A DNA stretch of 64,000 nucleotides from Rhodospirillales bacterium Ga0074136 (GTDB lineage: Bacteria > Pseudomonadota > Alphaproteobacteria > Acetobacterales > Acetobacteraceae): contig LNEW01000082.1 of assembly GCA_001464375.1 (NCBI GenBank), positions 1-64,000 on the forward strand, read 5' to 3'. Below are positions 1-9,726 of this stretch, in pieces. Position numbers and translations under genes: made by a program. The first letter of the stretch is position 1; each line of letters starts with the position of its first letter. The notes beneath the pieces were generated by a model, which was not told the DNA's origin, made no database searches, and saw only the letters and a list, made by a program, of their open reading frames with translations.

Positions 1-35
1 CCGGCAGGATGGCCGGCGCAAGAGGGGAACCATCC

Positions 36-821
36 ATGCAATTGTCACTCAACGGCCGAAGCGCACTCATCACCGGCGGCTCGAAGGGCCTCGGCCTCGC
101 GATGGGGAAGGCCTTCGCCCAGGCCGGCGGCAATGTCGCCCTCGTCGCCCGCGGGGCAGAGGCCCTGGCGCGCGGCGAGGCCGAGATCCGCGAAGCCGCC
201 CCCACCGCCAAGGTGGTCGCCATCGCCTGCGACATCCGCACCGTCGAGGGCTGCGAGCAGGCCTACAACGGCGCCCTGCGCGCGCTCGGCCAGGTCGACA
301 TCCTGGTCAACAACGCCGGCACCTCGCAGCGCGGGCCGTTCCTGGACGTCAGCGACGCGCTCTGGCAGGACGACCTCGACCTCAAGCTGTTCGCTGCCGT
401 GCGGCTGTGCCGCCACGTGCTGCCGGGCATGCGCGACCGCAAATGGGGCCGCATCATCAACGTGCTCAACATCGGGGCGAAGGCGCCCAAGGCGACCAGC
501 ACGCCGACCTCCGTCTCGCGCGCCGCCGGCATGGCGCTGACCAAGGCGCTGGCAAATGAATTCGCGCCCCACAACGTGCTGGTGAACGCCATGCTGGTCG
601 GCATCATCGAGAGCGACCAGTGGGTGCGCCGTCACGCGCAGGAAAAGCGCAACATCACCTGGGAAGACTGGAAGGCCGAACAGGGCAAGCCGGTCCCGCT
701 CGGGCGCATCGGCAAGGCCGAGGAATTCGCCGCCATGGCGCTGCTGCTGGCGTCCGACATGGGCGGCTACGTGACCGGCACCGCCATCAACGTGGATGGC
801 GGGGCTTCGCCGGTGGTCTAG
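36..821 (+). CDS. SDR-family protein with altered catalytic residues
   Basis: A short-chain dehydrogenase/reductase-like protein of 261 aa. The Rossmann motif TGGSKGLG lies near the N-terminus, NNAG follows at mid-length, and the C-terminus has the usual GTAINVDGG. Where a classical SDR has YxxxK, the sequence reads PTSVSRAAG, so the catalytic Tyr and Lys appear replaced by Thr and Arg. Fold and probable NAD(P) binding are clear, but normal redox catalysis is doubtful. I chose ATG 36 because AGAGGGGAA precedes it; ATG 9 is an in-frame alternative. The 3' end overlaps the convergent helicase gene by 35 bp. The substrate cannot be told. Confidence 0.85.
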   Translation: MQLSLNGRSALITGGSKGLGLAMGKAFAQAGGNVALVARGAEALARGEAEIREAAPTAKVVAIACDIRTVEGCEQAYNGALRALGQVDILVNNAGTSQRGPFLDVSDALWQDDLDLKLFAAVRLCRHVLPGMRDRKWGRIINVLNIGAKAPKATSTPTSVSRAAGMALTKALANEFAPHNVLVNAMLVGIIESDQWVRRHAQEKRNITWEDWKAEQGKPVPLGRIGKAEEFAAMALLLASDMGGYVTGTAINVDGGASPVV

Positions 822-2589
822 ACGCTGGTTTCCGCGCGCCGTCCGCGTTGCCGGGCGGTTCCGCCGGGCCTGAATAGGCCCTGGCGGCCTCGGGCCGGCG
901 CGACAGGCGCGGTGGCCCCTTCACCGGCTGCATGGGCTCGACCTTGATGTGCGCGTCCTCGCCTTCGGCGCGGCGCGCCGCGGCGGCAAAGCGGGCGGCG
1001 GCGTAGGGCGCGACCTCGAACTGCGTCTCGCGCCCCAGGATGCGGATGCGCCCGATCTCCTGGCGCGTCACATGGCCGCGCCGGCACAGGAAGGGCAGCA
1101 GCCAGCGCGGGTCGGCATTGCCGTTGCGGCCCACATCCATGCGGAACCAGATGCCTTCCTGGCCGCCGGGCTCGCGCTCCGGCGGGGCCTCGCGCGGGCC
1201 GGACTCGTACGCGGCGCGCGGACCGGTCTCGCGGCGGTCACGCGCAGCGGGGCGTTCGTTGAATTCGGTGAGTTCCTCCGGTGCCGGCAGGGGCGCGCGC
1301 AGCACGCGCACCAGCGCGGCGGCGAGCGCCTGCGCGCCGCCCTCGGCCAGCGCGGGGTCCGCCAGCAGCGCCTGCGCGACGGCCAGGTCTTCCTCGGCCG
1401 GCTCCTCGGCGGCCAGCGCGATCGCCTGCGCCGACAGCCGTTCCGCATCGCGCGCGCGGATCGCCTCGGCCGATGGCGCCGGCGCCCAGGCCGCGGTTAC
1501 CCGCGCGCCCGACAGCAGCCGCTGCGCCAGCCCGCGCCGCGTATGCGGCACCAGCAGCACTGAAATCCCCTTGCGCCCGGCCCGCCCGGTGCGGCCCGAC
1601 CGGTGCAGCAGCGTCTCCGGGTCGCGCGGCAATTCGGCATGGATGACCAGGCCGAGGTCCGGCAGGTCGATGCCGCGCGCCGCGACATCGGTCGCCACGC
1701 ACACCCGCGCGCGCCCATCGCGCAGGCTTTGCAGCGCCCGGTTGCGTTCGGCCTGCGAGAGTTCCCCCGACAGCGCCACCGTCGAGAAGCCGCGTTCGGC
1801 CAGATTGGCCTGCAAGCGCGTCACCGTCGCGCGCGTCGCGCAGAACACCATGGCGATGCGCGGGTCCTCCAGGCGCAGGATATTGACCACCGCGCGTTCG
1901 ATCTCGTGCGGCGCAACCACGGCGGCGCGGTAGTCGATGTCGCCGTGCTGGCCGCCTTCGGAGGCCACCTCGATGCGCAGCGCGTCGCGCTGGTAGCCGC
2001 GGGCCAGCGCCGCGATGCCGCGCGGCACGGTGGCCGAGAACATCAGCGTGCGGCGTTCGGCCGGCGTCTCCTCGAGGATCGCCTCCAGCTCCTCCTTGAA
2101 GCCGAGGTCGAGCATCTCGTCGGCCTCGTCCAGCACCACGGCGCGCAGCGCTGCCGGTGCCAGGTTGCCGCGTTCCAGGTGGTCGCGCAGGCGGCCCGGC
2201 GTGCCGACCACGATGTGCGCGCCCTGGCTGAGCAGCCGCCGCTCCGCCACCGGGTCCATGCCGCCGACGCAGGAGACGATCCGCCCGCCGGCCGGCGCGA
2301 ACAGCCAGGTGAGTTCCGTCTTCACCTGCAACGCCAGTTCGCGCGTGGGCGCCACGATCAGCGCCAGGGGCGGGCCGGCCGGCGGCAGCCGCGCGGCATC
2401 GCCCATCAGTTCGGGCGCCAATGCCAGGCCATAGGCGACGGTCTTGCCGGAGCCCGTCTGGGCCGAGACCAACAGGTCGCGCCCCGCGGCCTCGGGCTGC
2501 AGCACCGCGGCCTGGACGGGAGTGGGTTCGGCATAGCCGCGGCCCGAAAGCGCGGCCAGCAACGGGGCGGGCAGGGTGTCGAAGGACAT
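787..2589 (-). CDS. DEAD-box RNA helicase with DbpA-like RNA-binding tail
   Basis: ATP-dependent RNA helicase of 600 aa, probably acting in ribosome assembly or mRNA turnover. Visible motifs in order are a Q motif (EPTPVQ), Walker A AQTGSGKT at 43-50, PTRELALQV, TPGRL, DEAD at 154-157, SAT at 185-187, RGID and HRSGRTGRAG. A low-complexity Arg/Glu linker follows, then a DbpA-type RNA-binding domain near residues 480-560. The C-terminal tail is basic and Pro/Ala-rich. DbpA/CsdA-like assignment is by architecture; the exact orthologue is uncertain. It is divergent from the small membrane protein gene at 2792. Confidence 0.93.
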   Translation of the reverse strand: MSFDTLPAPLLAALSGRGYAEPTPVQAAVLQPEAAGRDLLVSAQTGSGKTVAYGLALAPELMGDAARLPPAGPPLALIVAPTRELALQVKTELTWLFAPAGGRIVSCVGGMDPVAERRLLSQGAHIVVGTPGRLRDHLERGNLAPAALRAVVLDEADEMLDLGFKEELEAILEETPAERRTLMFSATVPRGIAALARGYQRDALRIEVASEGGQHGDIDYRAAVVAPHEIERAVVNILRLEDPRIAMVFCATRATVTRLQANLAERGFSTVALSGELSQAERNRALQSLRDGRARVCVATDVAARGIDLPDLGLVIHAELPRDPETLLHRSGRTGRAGRKGISVLLVPHTRRGLAQRLLSGARVTAAWAPAPSAEAIRARDAERLSAQAIALAAEEPAEEDLAVAQALLADPALAEGGAQALAAALVRVLRAPLPAPEELTEFNERPAARDRRETGPRAAYESGPREAPPEREPGGQEGIWFRMDVGRNGNADPRWLLPFLCRRGHVTRQEIGRIRILGRETQFEVAPYAAARFAAAARRAEGEDAHIKVEPMQPVKGPPRLSRRPEAARAYSGPAEPPGNADGARKPASRPPAKPRHPR

Positions 2590-2791
2590 GGGGCAGGGGG
2601 TCCGGAGGCAGGGCGTCTCGTGTGCGCCCTGCCCGGCCGCGTCAAGCCTTCAGGGCGCATGGCTGTGCTGTTTGTTGCCGGCGGCGGGCTGCCGCCACCC
2701 CTGGACCGCCGCGCGCTTCGCGCCCCTCCGGGCTGGCTGGCGCGTCCTGCGCATGGTGTGATCCCGCAACGGCACCCCGGGGGAGGTTCGC
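2590..2791. other. Divergent intergenic region
   Basis: This 202-bp space separates the divergent helicase and membrane-protein genes and should hold both promoters. I see a GC-rich inverted repeat (GCGCGCTTCGCGC) but no recognisable operator or small gene. Confidence 0.4.
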
Positions 2792-3109
2792 ATGCTGGAG
2801 CTCATCGCGCTGGTCTGCGGTGCGGCGCTCATCATCTGGCAGCCGATCGAGGCGCGGAAGGTCGCCGGCGGCTGGGTGCGCAAGCGCCACCGGGGAACGC
2901 CCGAGGCATTCCGCGCCAATCATCGCCGGCAGCTCACGCTGTTCGTCTGGCTCGGTATCGCGATCGGCGTGGTCAACCTCGGCATCGGCGGGCTGATGGA
3001 GGAAGACCGCACCCGGCAGATCGTGCGCTTCGTGACCGCCGCGATCTGGGTCGGTGTCGCCGTCTCGGCGGTGTTCGCGCGCCGGATCCTGGATGCGGCG
3101 CCGCGCTGA
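2792..3109 (+). CDS. Small membrane protein, unknown function
   Basis: A 105-aa protein with three likely membrane segments: residues 2-17, about 49-67, and about 80-97. A basic cytoplasmic loop (KVAGGWVRKRHRG) follows the first. GGGAGG lies 7 nt before the ATG, which supports this start. No family is recognised. It is followed 51 bp downstream by the aspartate dehydrogenase gene on the same strand, so the two may be co-transcribed. Confidence 0.75.
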   Translation: MLELIALVCGAALIIWQPIEARKVAGGWVRKRHRGTPEAFRANHRRQLTLFVWLGIAIGVVNLGIGGLMEEDRTRQIVRFVTAAIWVGVAVSAVFARRILDAAPR

Positions 3110-3160
3110 CACCGCGCGCCTGCCGTGCTACCGCCGCGCAGCATTGATGCGGAGGGATGG

Positions 3161-3970
3161 ATGGCGCAGGACCTGACAGTCGGAATCGCCGGGCTCGGCG
3201 CGATCGGCCTGCACCTGGCGCGGGCGCTCGACGCCGGCGTGCAGGGGCTGCGGCTGGCGGCGGTCAGCGCGCGCGACCTCAAGAAGGCGCAGCGCAGTGT
3301 CGGGGCGTTCCGCGTGCCGCCGATGGTGGTCTCGAATGCCGAGCTCGCCGCCTGCGACGTGGTGGTGGAAGCCGCGCCTGCCATCGCCTTCGAGGAAATC
3401 GCCACCGCCGCGATCGAGGCCGGGCGCATCTTCGTCCCGTCCAGCGTGGGCGCGCTGCTGCCGCGCATGCACCTGGTGGACCGTGCGAAGGCCACCGGCG
3501 CGCGCATCATCGTGCCCACCGGCGCGCTGCTCGGGCTGGATGCCGTGCGTGCGGCGGCGGAAGGCGATGTGGAGAGCGTGACGATCGAGACCCGCAAGCC
3601 GCCGCGTGGCCTCGAGGGCGCGCCCTACCTCAAGCAGAACGCCATCGACGTGCTCGCCATCACCACGCCCACGCGCATCTTCAAGGGCAATGCCTTCGAT
3701 GCCGCGCAGGGCTTCCCGGCCAACGTCAACGTGGCCGCCGCATTGGCGCTGGCCGGCATCGGCCCCGAGCGCACCATGGTCGAGATCTGGGCCGACCCTG
3801 CCCAGACCCGCAACCAGCACACCATCCGTGTCGAGGCCGCGAGCGCGCGCCTGACCATGACCATCGAGAACGTGCCCAGCGAGGAGAACCCCCGCACCGG
3901 CAAGATCACGCCGCTGTCGATCCTGGCCTGCCTGCGCGGGCTGACCAGCACGCTGAAGGTGGGGTCGTAG
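3161..3970 (+). CDS. L-aspartate dehydrogenase family protein (NadX-like)
   Basis: A 269-aa NAD(P)-dependent dehydrogenase of the DUF108/NadX family, which oxidises L-aspartate to iminoaspartate, a precursor for NAD synthesis. The nucleotide-binding motif GIAGLGAIG is at residues 8-16. The central and C-terminal parts (FPANVNVAAALALAGIG, WADP, NQHTI, ENPRTG) match the conserved pattern of this family. I chose ATG 3161 because GGAGGG precedes it; the open frame extends 12 codons further upstream without a ribosome-binding site. No nadA or nadC is nearby, so a catabolic role is equally possible. Confidence 0.85.
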   Translation: MAQDLTVGIAGLGAIGLHLARALDAGVQGLRLAAVSARDLKKAQRSVGAFRVPPMVVSNAELAACDVVVEAAPAIAFEEIATAAIEAGRIFVPSSVGALLPRMHLVDRAKATGARIIVPTGALLGLDAVRAAAEGDVESVTIETRKPPRGLEGAPYLKQNAIDVLAITTPTRIFKGNAFDAAQGFPANVNVAAALALAGIGPERTMVEIWADPAQTRNQHTIRVEAASARLTMTIENVPSEENPRTGKITPLSILACLRGLTSTLKVGS

Positions 3971-4007
3971 GGCGTAGCGCCCCGGTCGCGTTGCCGCGCA
4001 CGGTCCG

Positions 4008-5609
4008 CTAAGCCCGCTGCGGGCCGGCCCGCCCCGCCTCCACCACGAAGCGTGCCGCCGTCTGACGCGGCGCACCCTCCTGCGTGACGAAGGGCAGTGC
4101 GACGAATTCCGTCGTCATGCGCGCGTCGGTCGCCTCCGCCACGCAATAGCCGCGCCGCGCGTGATGCAGCGCGATGTCCGGATTGCGCCGCAGGGTATCC
4201 TCGGCGGATGGCGAACTCTCGCTGCCGTCGCCGGCGCTGGTGATCGAGGTGGCGGTGAATTCCGTCGCGACCGGCGCGCTGCCGGCATCCTCGGGCCGCT
4301 GGCGGAGGGTCGCGGCCAGCGCCACATGCACATCGCCCGACAGCACCACCGGATTGGGCGTGCGCCGCTCAGCCATGCCATCGAGCAGCCGCTGGCGTGC
4401 CGCCGGGTAGGCGTCCCACTTGTCCATCGCGATGCCGCTGCCGAGCACGCGGCGCATCATCGGCACCTGCTGCGCCAGGATGTTCCAGCGCGCAGGGCTG
4501 TCCGTGAGCCCGCCGAGCAGCCAGGCTTCCTGCGCGGTCCCGAGCATCTGCGCATCGGCGCGCGCGACCTCCGCGCAGGCCGCCTTCACGCCGTCGTTGC
4601 AGGGCTGGTCGTCGCGGAACTGGCGCGTGTCCAGGACGTGCACCCGCGCCATGGTGCCGAAATCCATGCGGCGATACGCCGTGATGTCGGGCCCTCGCGG
4701 CATCGCGCTGCGGCGCACCGGCATGTGTTCGTACCAGGCCTGGAACGCGGCGGCCTTGCGCAGCGCGAAGACCTCGGGCGGGACCGTGATGGGGAAGCGG
4801 CCGCGGCCATCCTCCTCGCTGACGTCGCCGGCCCAGTTGTTGTCCACCTCGTGGTCGTCGTAGCTCGGCAGGAAAGGGTGCGCCGCATGCGCGGCCCGCA
4901 GGTCGGGGTCGAGCCGGTATTGCGCGTAGCGTTGGCGGTAATCGGCCAGGGCGATGATCTCCTCGCCCAGATGCGGTCGCACCAGCGGGCCCCAGCCGGG
5001 CTGGCCGGGCACGCGGCCGCGGTATTCGTAGATGTAGTCGCCATAGTGGAAGACGAAGTCGAGGTCGGGCTCGGCCGCGATATGGCGCCAGGCGGTGAAG
5101 TGGCCGTGCTCGTAGTGCTGGCAGCCGGCGAAGGCGAAGCGCAGCCGGTCCATCCCCGCACCTGGTGCGGGCGCGGTGCGGGTGCGGCCGGTCGCGCTGA
5201 CCTCGGTGCCGACGCGGAAGCGGTAGAAGAATGGCCGGCCGGGGGGCAGGCCGGCGACCTCGACATGCACCGCATGCGCCAGTTCGGGCCGCGCCATGGC
5301 GGTGCCGGTGGCCGCGATGCGCACGAAGCGTTGGTCCTCGGCCACCTCCCACGCCACCGGCATCGCGGCGCGCACCATGCCGCCATCGGGGACCAGCGGT
5401 TCGGGGGCGAGGCGCGTCCAGATCACGAAGCCATCCGGCGCGGGCTCGCCGCTGGCGACACCCAGCGTGAAGGGGAAGGACCGAAAGACCGGCTGCGCGA
5501 AGCCGGGCCGCGCGGCCGGGGCCAGGGCCGCCAGCGCCGCCAGCCCGCCCGCCCCGCGCAGCAGGCCGCGGCGCGACAGGTCCAGGATGTGGCGGGCGGT
5601 GCTGTCCAT
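4008..5609 (-). CDS. phoD: PhoD-family alkaline phosphatase, Tat-exported
   Basis: A 533-aa phosphodiesterase/alkaline phosphatase of the PhoD family, probably periplasmic and involved in scavenging phosphate from esters. The N-terminus has a twin-arginine signal (SRRGLLRG at 12-19, hydrophobic to about residue 38). An N-terminal beta-domain comes first, then the metallophosphatase core with metal-ligand motifs GCQHYEHG, HYGDYIYEY, YDDHEVDNNW and SGDVHVA. The start is the ATG just ahead of the Tat signal; the open frame runs 148 codons further upstream without meaning. It is divergent from the Bug receptor gene at 5761. Confidence 0.9.
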   Translation of the reverse strand: MDSTARHILDLSRRGLLRGAGGLAALAALAPAARPGFAQPVFRSFPFTLGVASGEPAPDGFVIWTRLAPEPLVPDGGMVRAAMPVAWEVAEDQRFVRIAATGTAMARPELAHAVHVEVAGLPPGRPFFYRFRVGTEVSATGRTRTAPAPGAGMDRLRFAFAGCQHYEHGHFTAWRHIAAEPDLDFVFHYGDYIYEYRGRVPGQPGWGPLVRPHLGEEIIALADYRQRYAQYRLDPDLRAAHAAHPFLPSYDDHEVDNNWAGDVSEEDGRGRFPITVPPEVFALRKAAAFQAWYEHMPVRRSAMPRGPDITAYRRMDFGTMARVHVLDTRQFRDDQPCNDGVKAACAEVARADAQMLGTAQEAWLLGGLTDSPARWNILAQQVPMMRRVLGSGIAMDKWDAYPAARQRLLDGMAERRTPNPVVLSGDVHVALAATLRQRPEDAGSAPVATEFTATSITSAGDGSESSPSAEDTLRRNPDIALHHARRGYCVAEATDARMTTEFVALPFVTQEGAPRQTAARFVVEAGRAGPQRA

Positions 5610-5760
5610 GGGCGGGGTCCTGGGCGTCGGGCGGCACAGGCTGCCCGGTGCGGCAGCGTCGCGGTGGTGAATGCTGCGTGACGGGCCGATCTGGCGCCAG
5701 GGGCTTCCGGTGGCACACGAAACGCGGCCAGACTGCGTCGTCCCGGGAAAGGAACACCCC

Positions 5761-6735
5761 ATGAAGGCCACCCGCCGCGCGGCACTCGCCGCACCCGCCC
5801 TGCTGCTGGCGCCCCGCGCCGCCCGCGCCGCCTTCCCTGAACGCCCCGTGCGCATCATCGTCCCCTTCGCCGCCGGCACGTCGTCCGACCTGCAGGCGCG
5901 CATGATCGGGGAGCGCATGGCGCCCGCGCTGGGCCAGCCGGTGGTGGTGGAGAACCGTGCCGGCGCCGGCGGGACCGTGGGCGCCGATGCGGTCGCGAAA
6001 TCGGCGCCGGATGGCCATACGCTGCTGCTGGGATCGAACGGGCCGCTGACCAACGCGCCGGTGCTCCAGGCGCGGCTCGCCTACGACCCGGCGCGTGACC
6101 TCGCCGCCGTCGCCATGATCAGCCGCAGCCCGGTCACGCTGACGGTGCGCGCCGACAGCCCCTGGCGCAGCATGGCCGATGTCCTGGCCGCCGTGCGTGC
6201 CCGGCCCGGGGAGATCGCCATCGGTTCCTCCGGCCAGGGCAGCGCCACCCATTTCCTGATCGAGCAGCTGATGGCCGCGGCCGGCATCCGCCTGACGCAT
6301 GTGCCCTATCGCGGGTCCTCGGTGTCGGTGCCCGACGTCGTGGCGGGCAACATCCCGCTGGTGATGGCCGAGATCAGCACGGTGCTGCCGATGTTCCGCG
6401 GCGGGCAGCTGCGGATCCTGGCGATGTCCTCGGCCGGTCGGATGCCGATCGCGCCCGATGTACCGACGCTGATCGAAGGCGGGCTGAACCTGACCGGCGG
6501 GTCCTGGGCCGGGCTGGTGGTCGCGGCGGGCACGCCGGCGCCGGCGGTCGCGACCCTGTCGGCCGCCGTGCGCCGGGGCCTGGCCGACCCGGCCTATCGC
6601 GCCCGCCAGGCCGAGCTGGGGGCCGAGATCGTGGCCGAGGCGGACCAGACGCCCGAAGGCTTCGCGGCTTGGCTGGAGCGCGAACGTGCCGCCATCCGCG
6701 CCACCGCCGAACGCGCCGGCATCCGCCCCGAATAG
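5761..6735 (+). CDS. Tripartite tricarboxylate transporter receptor (Bug family)
   Basis: A 324-aa periplasmic solute-binding protein of the TctC/Bug family, which binds carboxylates or similar small molecules. It has a signal peptide (about residues 1-23, ending ARA), then RPVRIIVPFAAG, VVENRAGAGG and DGHTLLLG, which are hallmark segments of the family. AAAGGAA precedes the ATG. No tctA or tctB membrane gene lies nearby, which is usual for the expanded orphan Bug sets. The ligand cannot be predicted. It is the first of three such genes here (also 41810 and 51880). Confidence 0.92.
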   Translation: MKATRRAALAAPALLLAPRAARAAFPERPVRIIVPFAAGTSSDLQARMIGERMAPALGQPVVVENRAGAGGTVGADAVAKSAPDGHTLLLGSNGPLTNAPVLQARLAYDPARDLAAVAMISRSPVTLTVRADSPWRSMADVLAAVRARPGEIAIGSSGQGSATHFLIEQLMAAAGIRLTHVPYRGSSVSVPDVVAGNIPLVMAEISTVLPMFRGGQLRILAMSSAGRMPIAPDVPTLIEGGLNLTGGSWAGLVVAAGTPAPAVATLSAAVRRGLADPAYRARQAELGAEIVAEADQTPEGFAAWLERERAAIRATAERAGIRPE

Positions 6736-6915
6736 CGCGCGGGGCTTGCCCCCGGCGCCGCTTTCCGCCATATCGCGCCGGCCGGACGGGGTGGGCCCCG
6801 GCCGGCAAATCCGCACGCGGAGCACCCTTCCCACACCAGGCAGGGTCCGGTCCCCGGCAACGGGGGATGCACCGCGGAGGCTCAACCGGACTACATGAGG
6901 AAGGAGGCTCGCCCC
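6736..6915. promoter_or_regulatory. Leader region before rpsB
   Basis: A 180-bp gap before the translation operon. It starts with a GC-rich hairpin (GGGGCTTGCCCC, about 6741-6752) that could end the upstream transcript, although no T-run follows. It ends with a strong ribosome-binding site AAGGAGG at 6901-6907. The operon promoter is presumably here but I cannot pick out its -10/-35 hexamers. Confidence 0.4.
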
Positions 6916-7731
6916 ATGGCGATGCGTGAAGTTTCCCTGCGTGCCCTGCTCGAGGCAGGCGTGCATTTCGGCCACCATACGCGGCGCTGGAACCCGCGGA
7001 TGGCGCCCTACATCTTCGGCATCCGCAACCAGGTCCACATCCTGGACCTGCAGCAGACCGTGCCGATGATGGAGCGTGCGCTGAAGGCGGTGCGCGACAC
7101 CGTCGCCGCCGGCGGCCGCGTGCTGTTCGTGGGCACCAAGAAGGCGGCCGCCGAATATGTCGCGGAATCCGCGACGCGCTGCGGCCAGTACTACGTCAAC
7201 CATCGCTGGCTCGGCGGCATGCTGACCAACTGGAAGACGATCACGGGCTCGATCAAGCGCCTGAAGCAGATGGACGAACGTCTGGGCACCGACACGAGCG
7301 GCCTGACGAAGAAGGAAGTCCTGATGCTCACGCGCGACAAGGACAAGCTCGACCGCGCGCTGGGCGGCATCAAGGAGATGGGCGGCCTGCCCGACATCAT
7401 CTTCGTGATCGACACCGTGAAGGAAAAGCTGGCGATCGAGGAAGCCAACAAGCTCGGCATCCCGGTCATCGCCGTGGTCGATTCCAACGCCGACCCCGAG
7501 GGGGTGACCTATCCGATCCCCGGCAATGACGACGCGATCCGCGCCATCACCCTGTATTGCGACATGATCGCCTCGGCGGTGCTGGACGGCATCTCGGCCG
7601 AGATGCAGGCGTCCGGCGTCGATGTCGGCGCGGCCGAGGACCTGGCACCCGAAGCCTTGCCCGAGGCGCTGCCCGAAATCCTGCCGGAAGCGCCGGTCGA
7701 GGCGCTGCCCGAGCCGCAGCCCCAGGCCTGA
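6916..7731 (+). CDS. rpsB: 30S ribosomal protein S2
   Basis: Small-subunit ribosomal protein S2, 271 aa. Diagnostic segments include [49 protein letters not shown] and the [10 protein letters not shown] region. The C-terminal tail (about 25 residues) is a Leu-Pro-Glu-Ala repeat not needed for the fold. ATG 6916 follows AAGGAGG with 8-nt spacing; an upstream in-frame ATG at 6895 overlaps that site and is unlikely. It is first in the rpsB-tsf-pyrH-frr run. Confidence 0.98.
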   Translation: MAMREVSLRALLEAGVHFGHHTRRWNPRMAPYIFGIRNQVHILDLQQTVPMMERALKAVRDTVAAGGRVLFVGTKKAAAEYVAESATRCGQYYVNHRWLGGMLTNWKTITGSIKRLKQMDERLGTDTSGLTKKEVLMLTRDKDKLDRALGGIKEMGGLPDIIFVIDTVKEKLAIEEANKLGIPVIAVVDSNADPEGVTYPIPGNDDAIRAITLYCDMIASAVLDGISAEMQASGVDVGAAEDLAPEALPEALPEILPEAPVEALPEPQPQA

Positions 7732-7796
7732 CACCCCGCCGGGGCCCGCGTGGCCCCGGTTCCCGACTTTCCACGAGGCAACCACGGAGCATTCCG

Positions 7797-8735
7797 ATGG
7801 CCGAGATCACTGCGGCGATGGTCCGCGACCTGCGCGAGAAGACCGGCGCGGGCATGATGGATTGCAAGAAGGCGCTGGTGGAGGCGGCCGGCGATATGGA
7901 GGCCGCGATCGACTGGCTGCGCAAGAAGGGCCTGTCCGCCGCCGCCAAGAAGTCCGGCCGCGTTGCCGCCGAAGGGCTGGTGGCGGTCGCCTCCGCCCCG
8001 CGCACGGCCGCGATGGTCGAGATCAATGCCGAGACCGATTTCGTCGCCCGCAACGAGCACTTCCAGGCCTTCTGCGCATCGGTCGCGGAACTGGTGCTGA
8101 CCGTCGGCGATGACATCGAGGCGATCAAGGCCGCGCGCTACCCGGGTTCGATGGACCTGGTCGAGGGCGGCACCGCCTACCGCACGGTGGGCGAGCAGCT
8201 GACCCACCTGATCGCCACGATCGGCGAGAACATGTCGATCCGCCGCGCCAAGCGGCTGCATGTCTCGTCTGGCGCGGTCGCGACCTATGTCCATTCGGCG
8301 GTGAAGCCGGGCATGGGCAAGATCGGCGTGCTGGTGGCCCTCGAAGGCGCGTCGGAGATCGACGCGCTGGAGACCCTGGGCCGGCAGATCGGCATGCATG
8401 TCGCCGCCGCGCGGCCCGAGGCGCTGGACGTCTCCGCGGTCGATTCCTCCGCGCTGGCGCGCGAGCGCGACGTGCTGTCCGAACAGGCGCGCGTGTCGGG
8501 CAAGCCCGAGGCGATCATCGAGAAGATGGTCGAGGGCCGCATCCGCAAGTACTACGAGGAAGTGGTCCTGCTCGAGCAGGTCTGGGTCCATGATGGCGAG
8601 ACCCGCGTGAAGGAAGTGGTGAAGAAGGCCGGCGGCAACCTGACCGGCTTCGCCCGCTACCAACTCGGCGAAGGCATCGAGAAGGCGCAGTCCGACTTCG
8701 CCGCCGAGGTCGCCGCGGCGGCCGGGCAGGGGTGA
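7797..8735 (+). CDS. tsf: Elongation factor Ts
   Basis: EF-Ts, the nucleotide exchange factor of EF-Tu, 312 aa. The N-terminal UBA-like domain carries [19 protein letters not shown]; the core has the signature [16 protein letters not shown]. The length is at the upper end for the family because of an extra mid-region. It lies 65 bp after rpsB, the classical pairing. ATG 7797 begins MAEITAAMV, the standard start; an upstream open frame to 7557 is a read-through artefact. Confidence 0.98.
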   Translation: MAEITAAMVRDLREKTGAGMMDCKKALVEAAGDMEAAIDWLRKKGLSAAAKKSGRVAAEGLVAVASAPRTAAMVEINAETDFVARNEHFQAFCASVAELVLTVGDDIEAIKAARYPGSMDLVEGGTAYRTVGEQLTHLIATIGENMSIRRAKRLHVSSGAVATYVHSAVKPGMGKIGVLVALEGASEIDALETLGRQIGMHVAAARPEALDVSAVDSSALARERDVLSEQARVSGKPEAIIEKMVEGRIRKYYEEVVLLEQVWVHDGETRVKEVVKKAGGNLTGFARYQLGEGIEKAQSDFAAEVAAAAGQG

Positions 8736-8745
8736 GGGCGGCTTC

Positions 8746-8771
8746 GGGAATGTGCCGGATGGCGCATTCCC
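8746..8771 (+). terminator. Hairpin between tsf and pyrH
   Basis: An 11-bp stem, GGGAATGTGCC against GGCGCATTCCC with a GGAT loop and a single G-U pair, starts 10 nt after the tsf stop codon. No T-run follows, so it may be an attenuator or an mRNA-stabilising hairpin rather than a strong terminator. Confidence 0.45.
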
Positions 8772-8885
8772 GTGCCCGGCCGGTGCCGGCAGCCACAGGA
8801 CGCCCCGCCCGCCTTATTGTCGCCGCCCCGGCGCTGCACCTATGGTGCGCCGCCTGACCCCGACCGGATGCGTGAACCCCCGAGC

Positions 8886-9614
8886 ATGAGCGAAAAGCCC
8901 GCCTACAAGCGCGTCCTGCTCAAGGTCTCCGGGGAAGCCCTGATGGGCTCCCGCGACTACGGCCTGGATACCGCCGTCTGCCGCCGTATTGCCGAGGATG
9001 TGCAGGGCGTGGTGAACCTCGGCGTCGAGGTCTGCCTGGTGATCGGCGGCGGCAATATCTTTCGTGGCGTGGCCGGCGCTGCATCGGGCATGGACCGTGC
9101 GCAGGCCGATTCGATCGGCATGCTGGCGACCGTGATGAATGCGCTCGCCATGCAATCGGCCCTCGAGAAGGTCGGCGTGCCCACGCGCGTGCAATCCGCC
9201 ATCCCGATGTCGTCGGTGTGCGAGCCCTTCATCCGCCGGCGCGCCACACGGCACATGGAGAAGGGCCGCGTGGTGATCTTCGCCGCCGGCACGGGCAACC
9301 CGTTCTTCACCACCGACACCGCGGCGGCCTTGCGGGCGGCCGAGATGGGCTGCGACGCGCTGCTCAAGGGCACGCAGGTCGATGGCGTCTATTCCGCCGA
9401 CCCGCGCAAGAACCCCAATGCCGAGCGCTACGTCTCGCTGACCTACCTGGATATGCTGGCGCGCGACCTGGCCGTGATGGACGCCGCCGCGATCAGCCTG
9501 GCGCGCGAGAACCACCTGCCGATCATCGTCTTCAACATCCACGAGCCCGGCGCCTTCACCGCGGTGATGAAGGGCGAGGGCCGCTTCACCACCGTCCACG
9601 AACACCAGCACTGA
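8886..9614 (+). CDS. pyrH: UMP kinase
   Basis: Uridylate kinase, 242 aa, which phosphorylates UMP to UDP in pyrimidine nucleotide synthesis. Amino-acid-kinase motifs are [13 protein letters not shown] at the N-terminus, [10 protein letters not shown], the [18 protein letters not shown] helix, [19 protein letters not shown], and [14 protein letters not shown] near the nucleotide site. Its position between tsf and frr is conserved. ATG 8886 is preferred; an in-frame ATG at 8868 is an alternative. Confidence 0.98.
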   Translation: MSEKPAYKRVLLKVSGEALMGSRDYGLDTAVCRRIAEDVQGVVNLGVEVCLVIGGGNIFRGVAGAASGMDRAQADSIGMLATVMNALAMQSALEKVGVPTRVQSAIPMSSVCEPFIRRRATRHMEKGRVVIFAAGTGNPFFTTDTAAALRAAEMGCDALLKGTQVDGVYSADPRKNPNAERYVSLTYLDMLARDLAVMDAAAISLARENHLPIIVFNIHEPGAFTAVMKGEGRFTTVHEHQH

Positions 9615-9726
9615 GTTTGCGAAAGCATGCCCGTCCGCGCCTGCCTGCACCGAACCAGACCAGGCGTTCCGACGGGCGGTGTTCCGCAAGTTCGATTTCT
9701 TCGCACCGTCTGAGGGAGACCGCGCC

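Noticed and set aside
4369-7785. 1138-codon open frame on the minus strand
   Set aside because: It lies opposite phoD, the Bug gene and rpsB, and is Arg/Gly/Ala/His-rich: a composition shadow of very GC-rich DNA.
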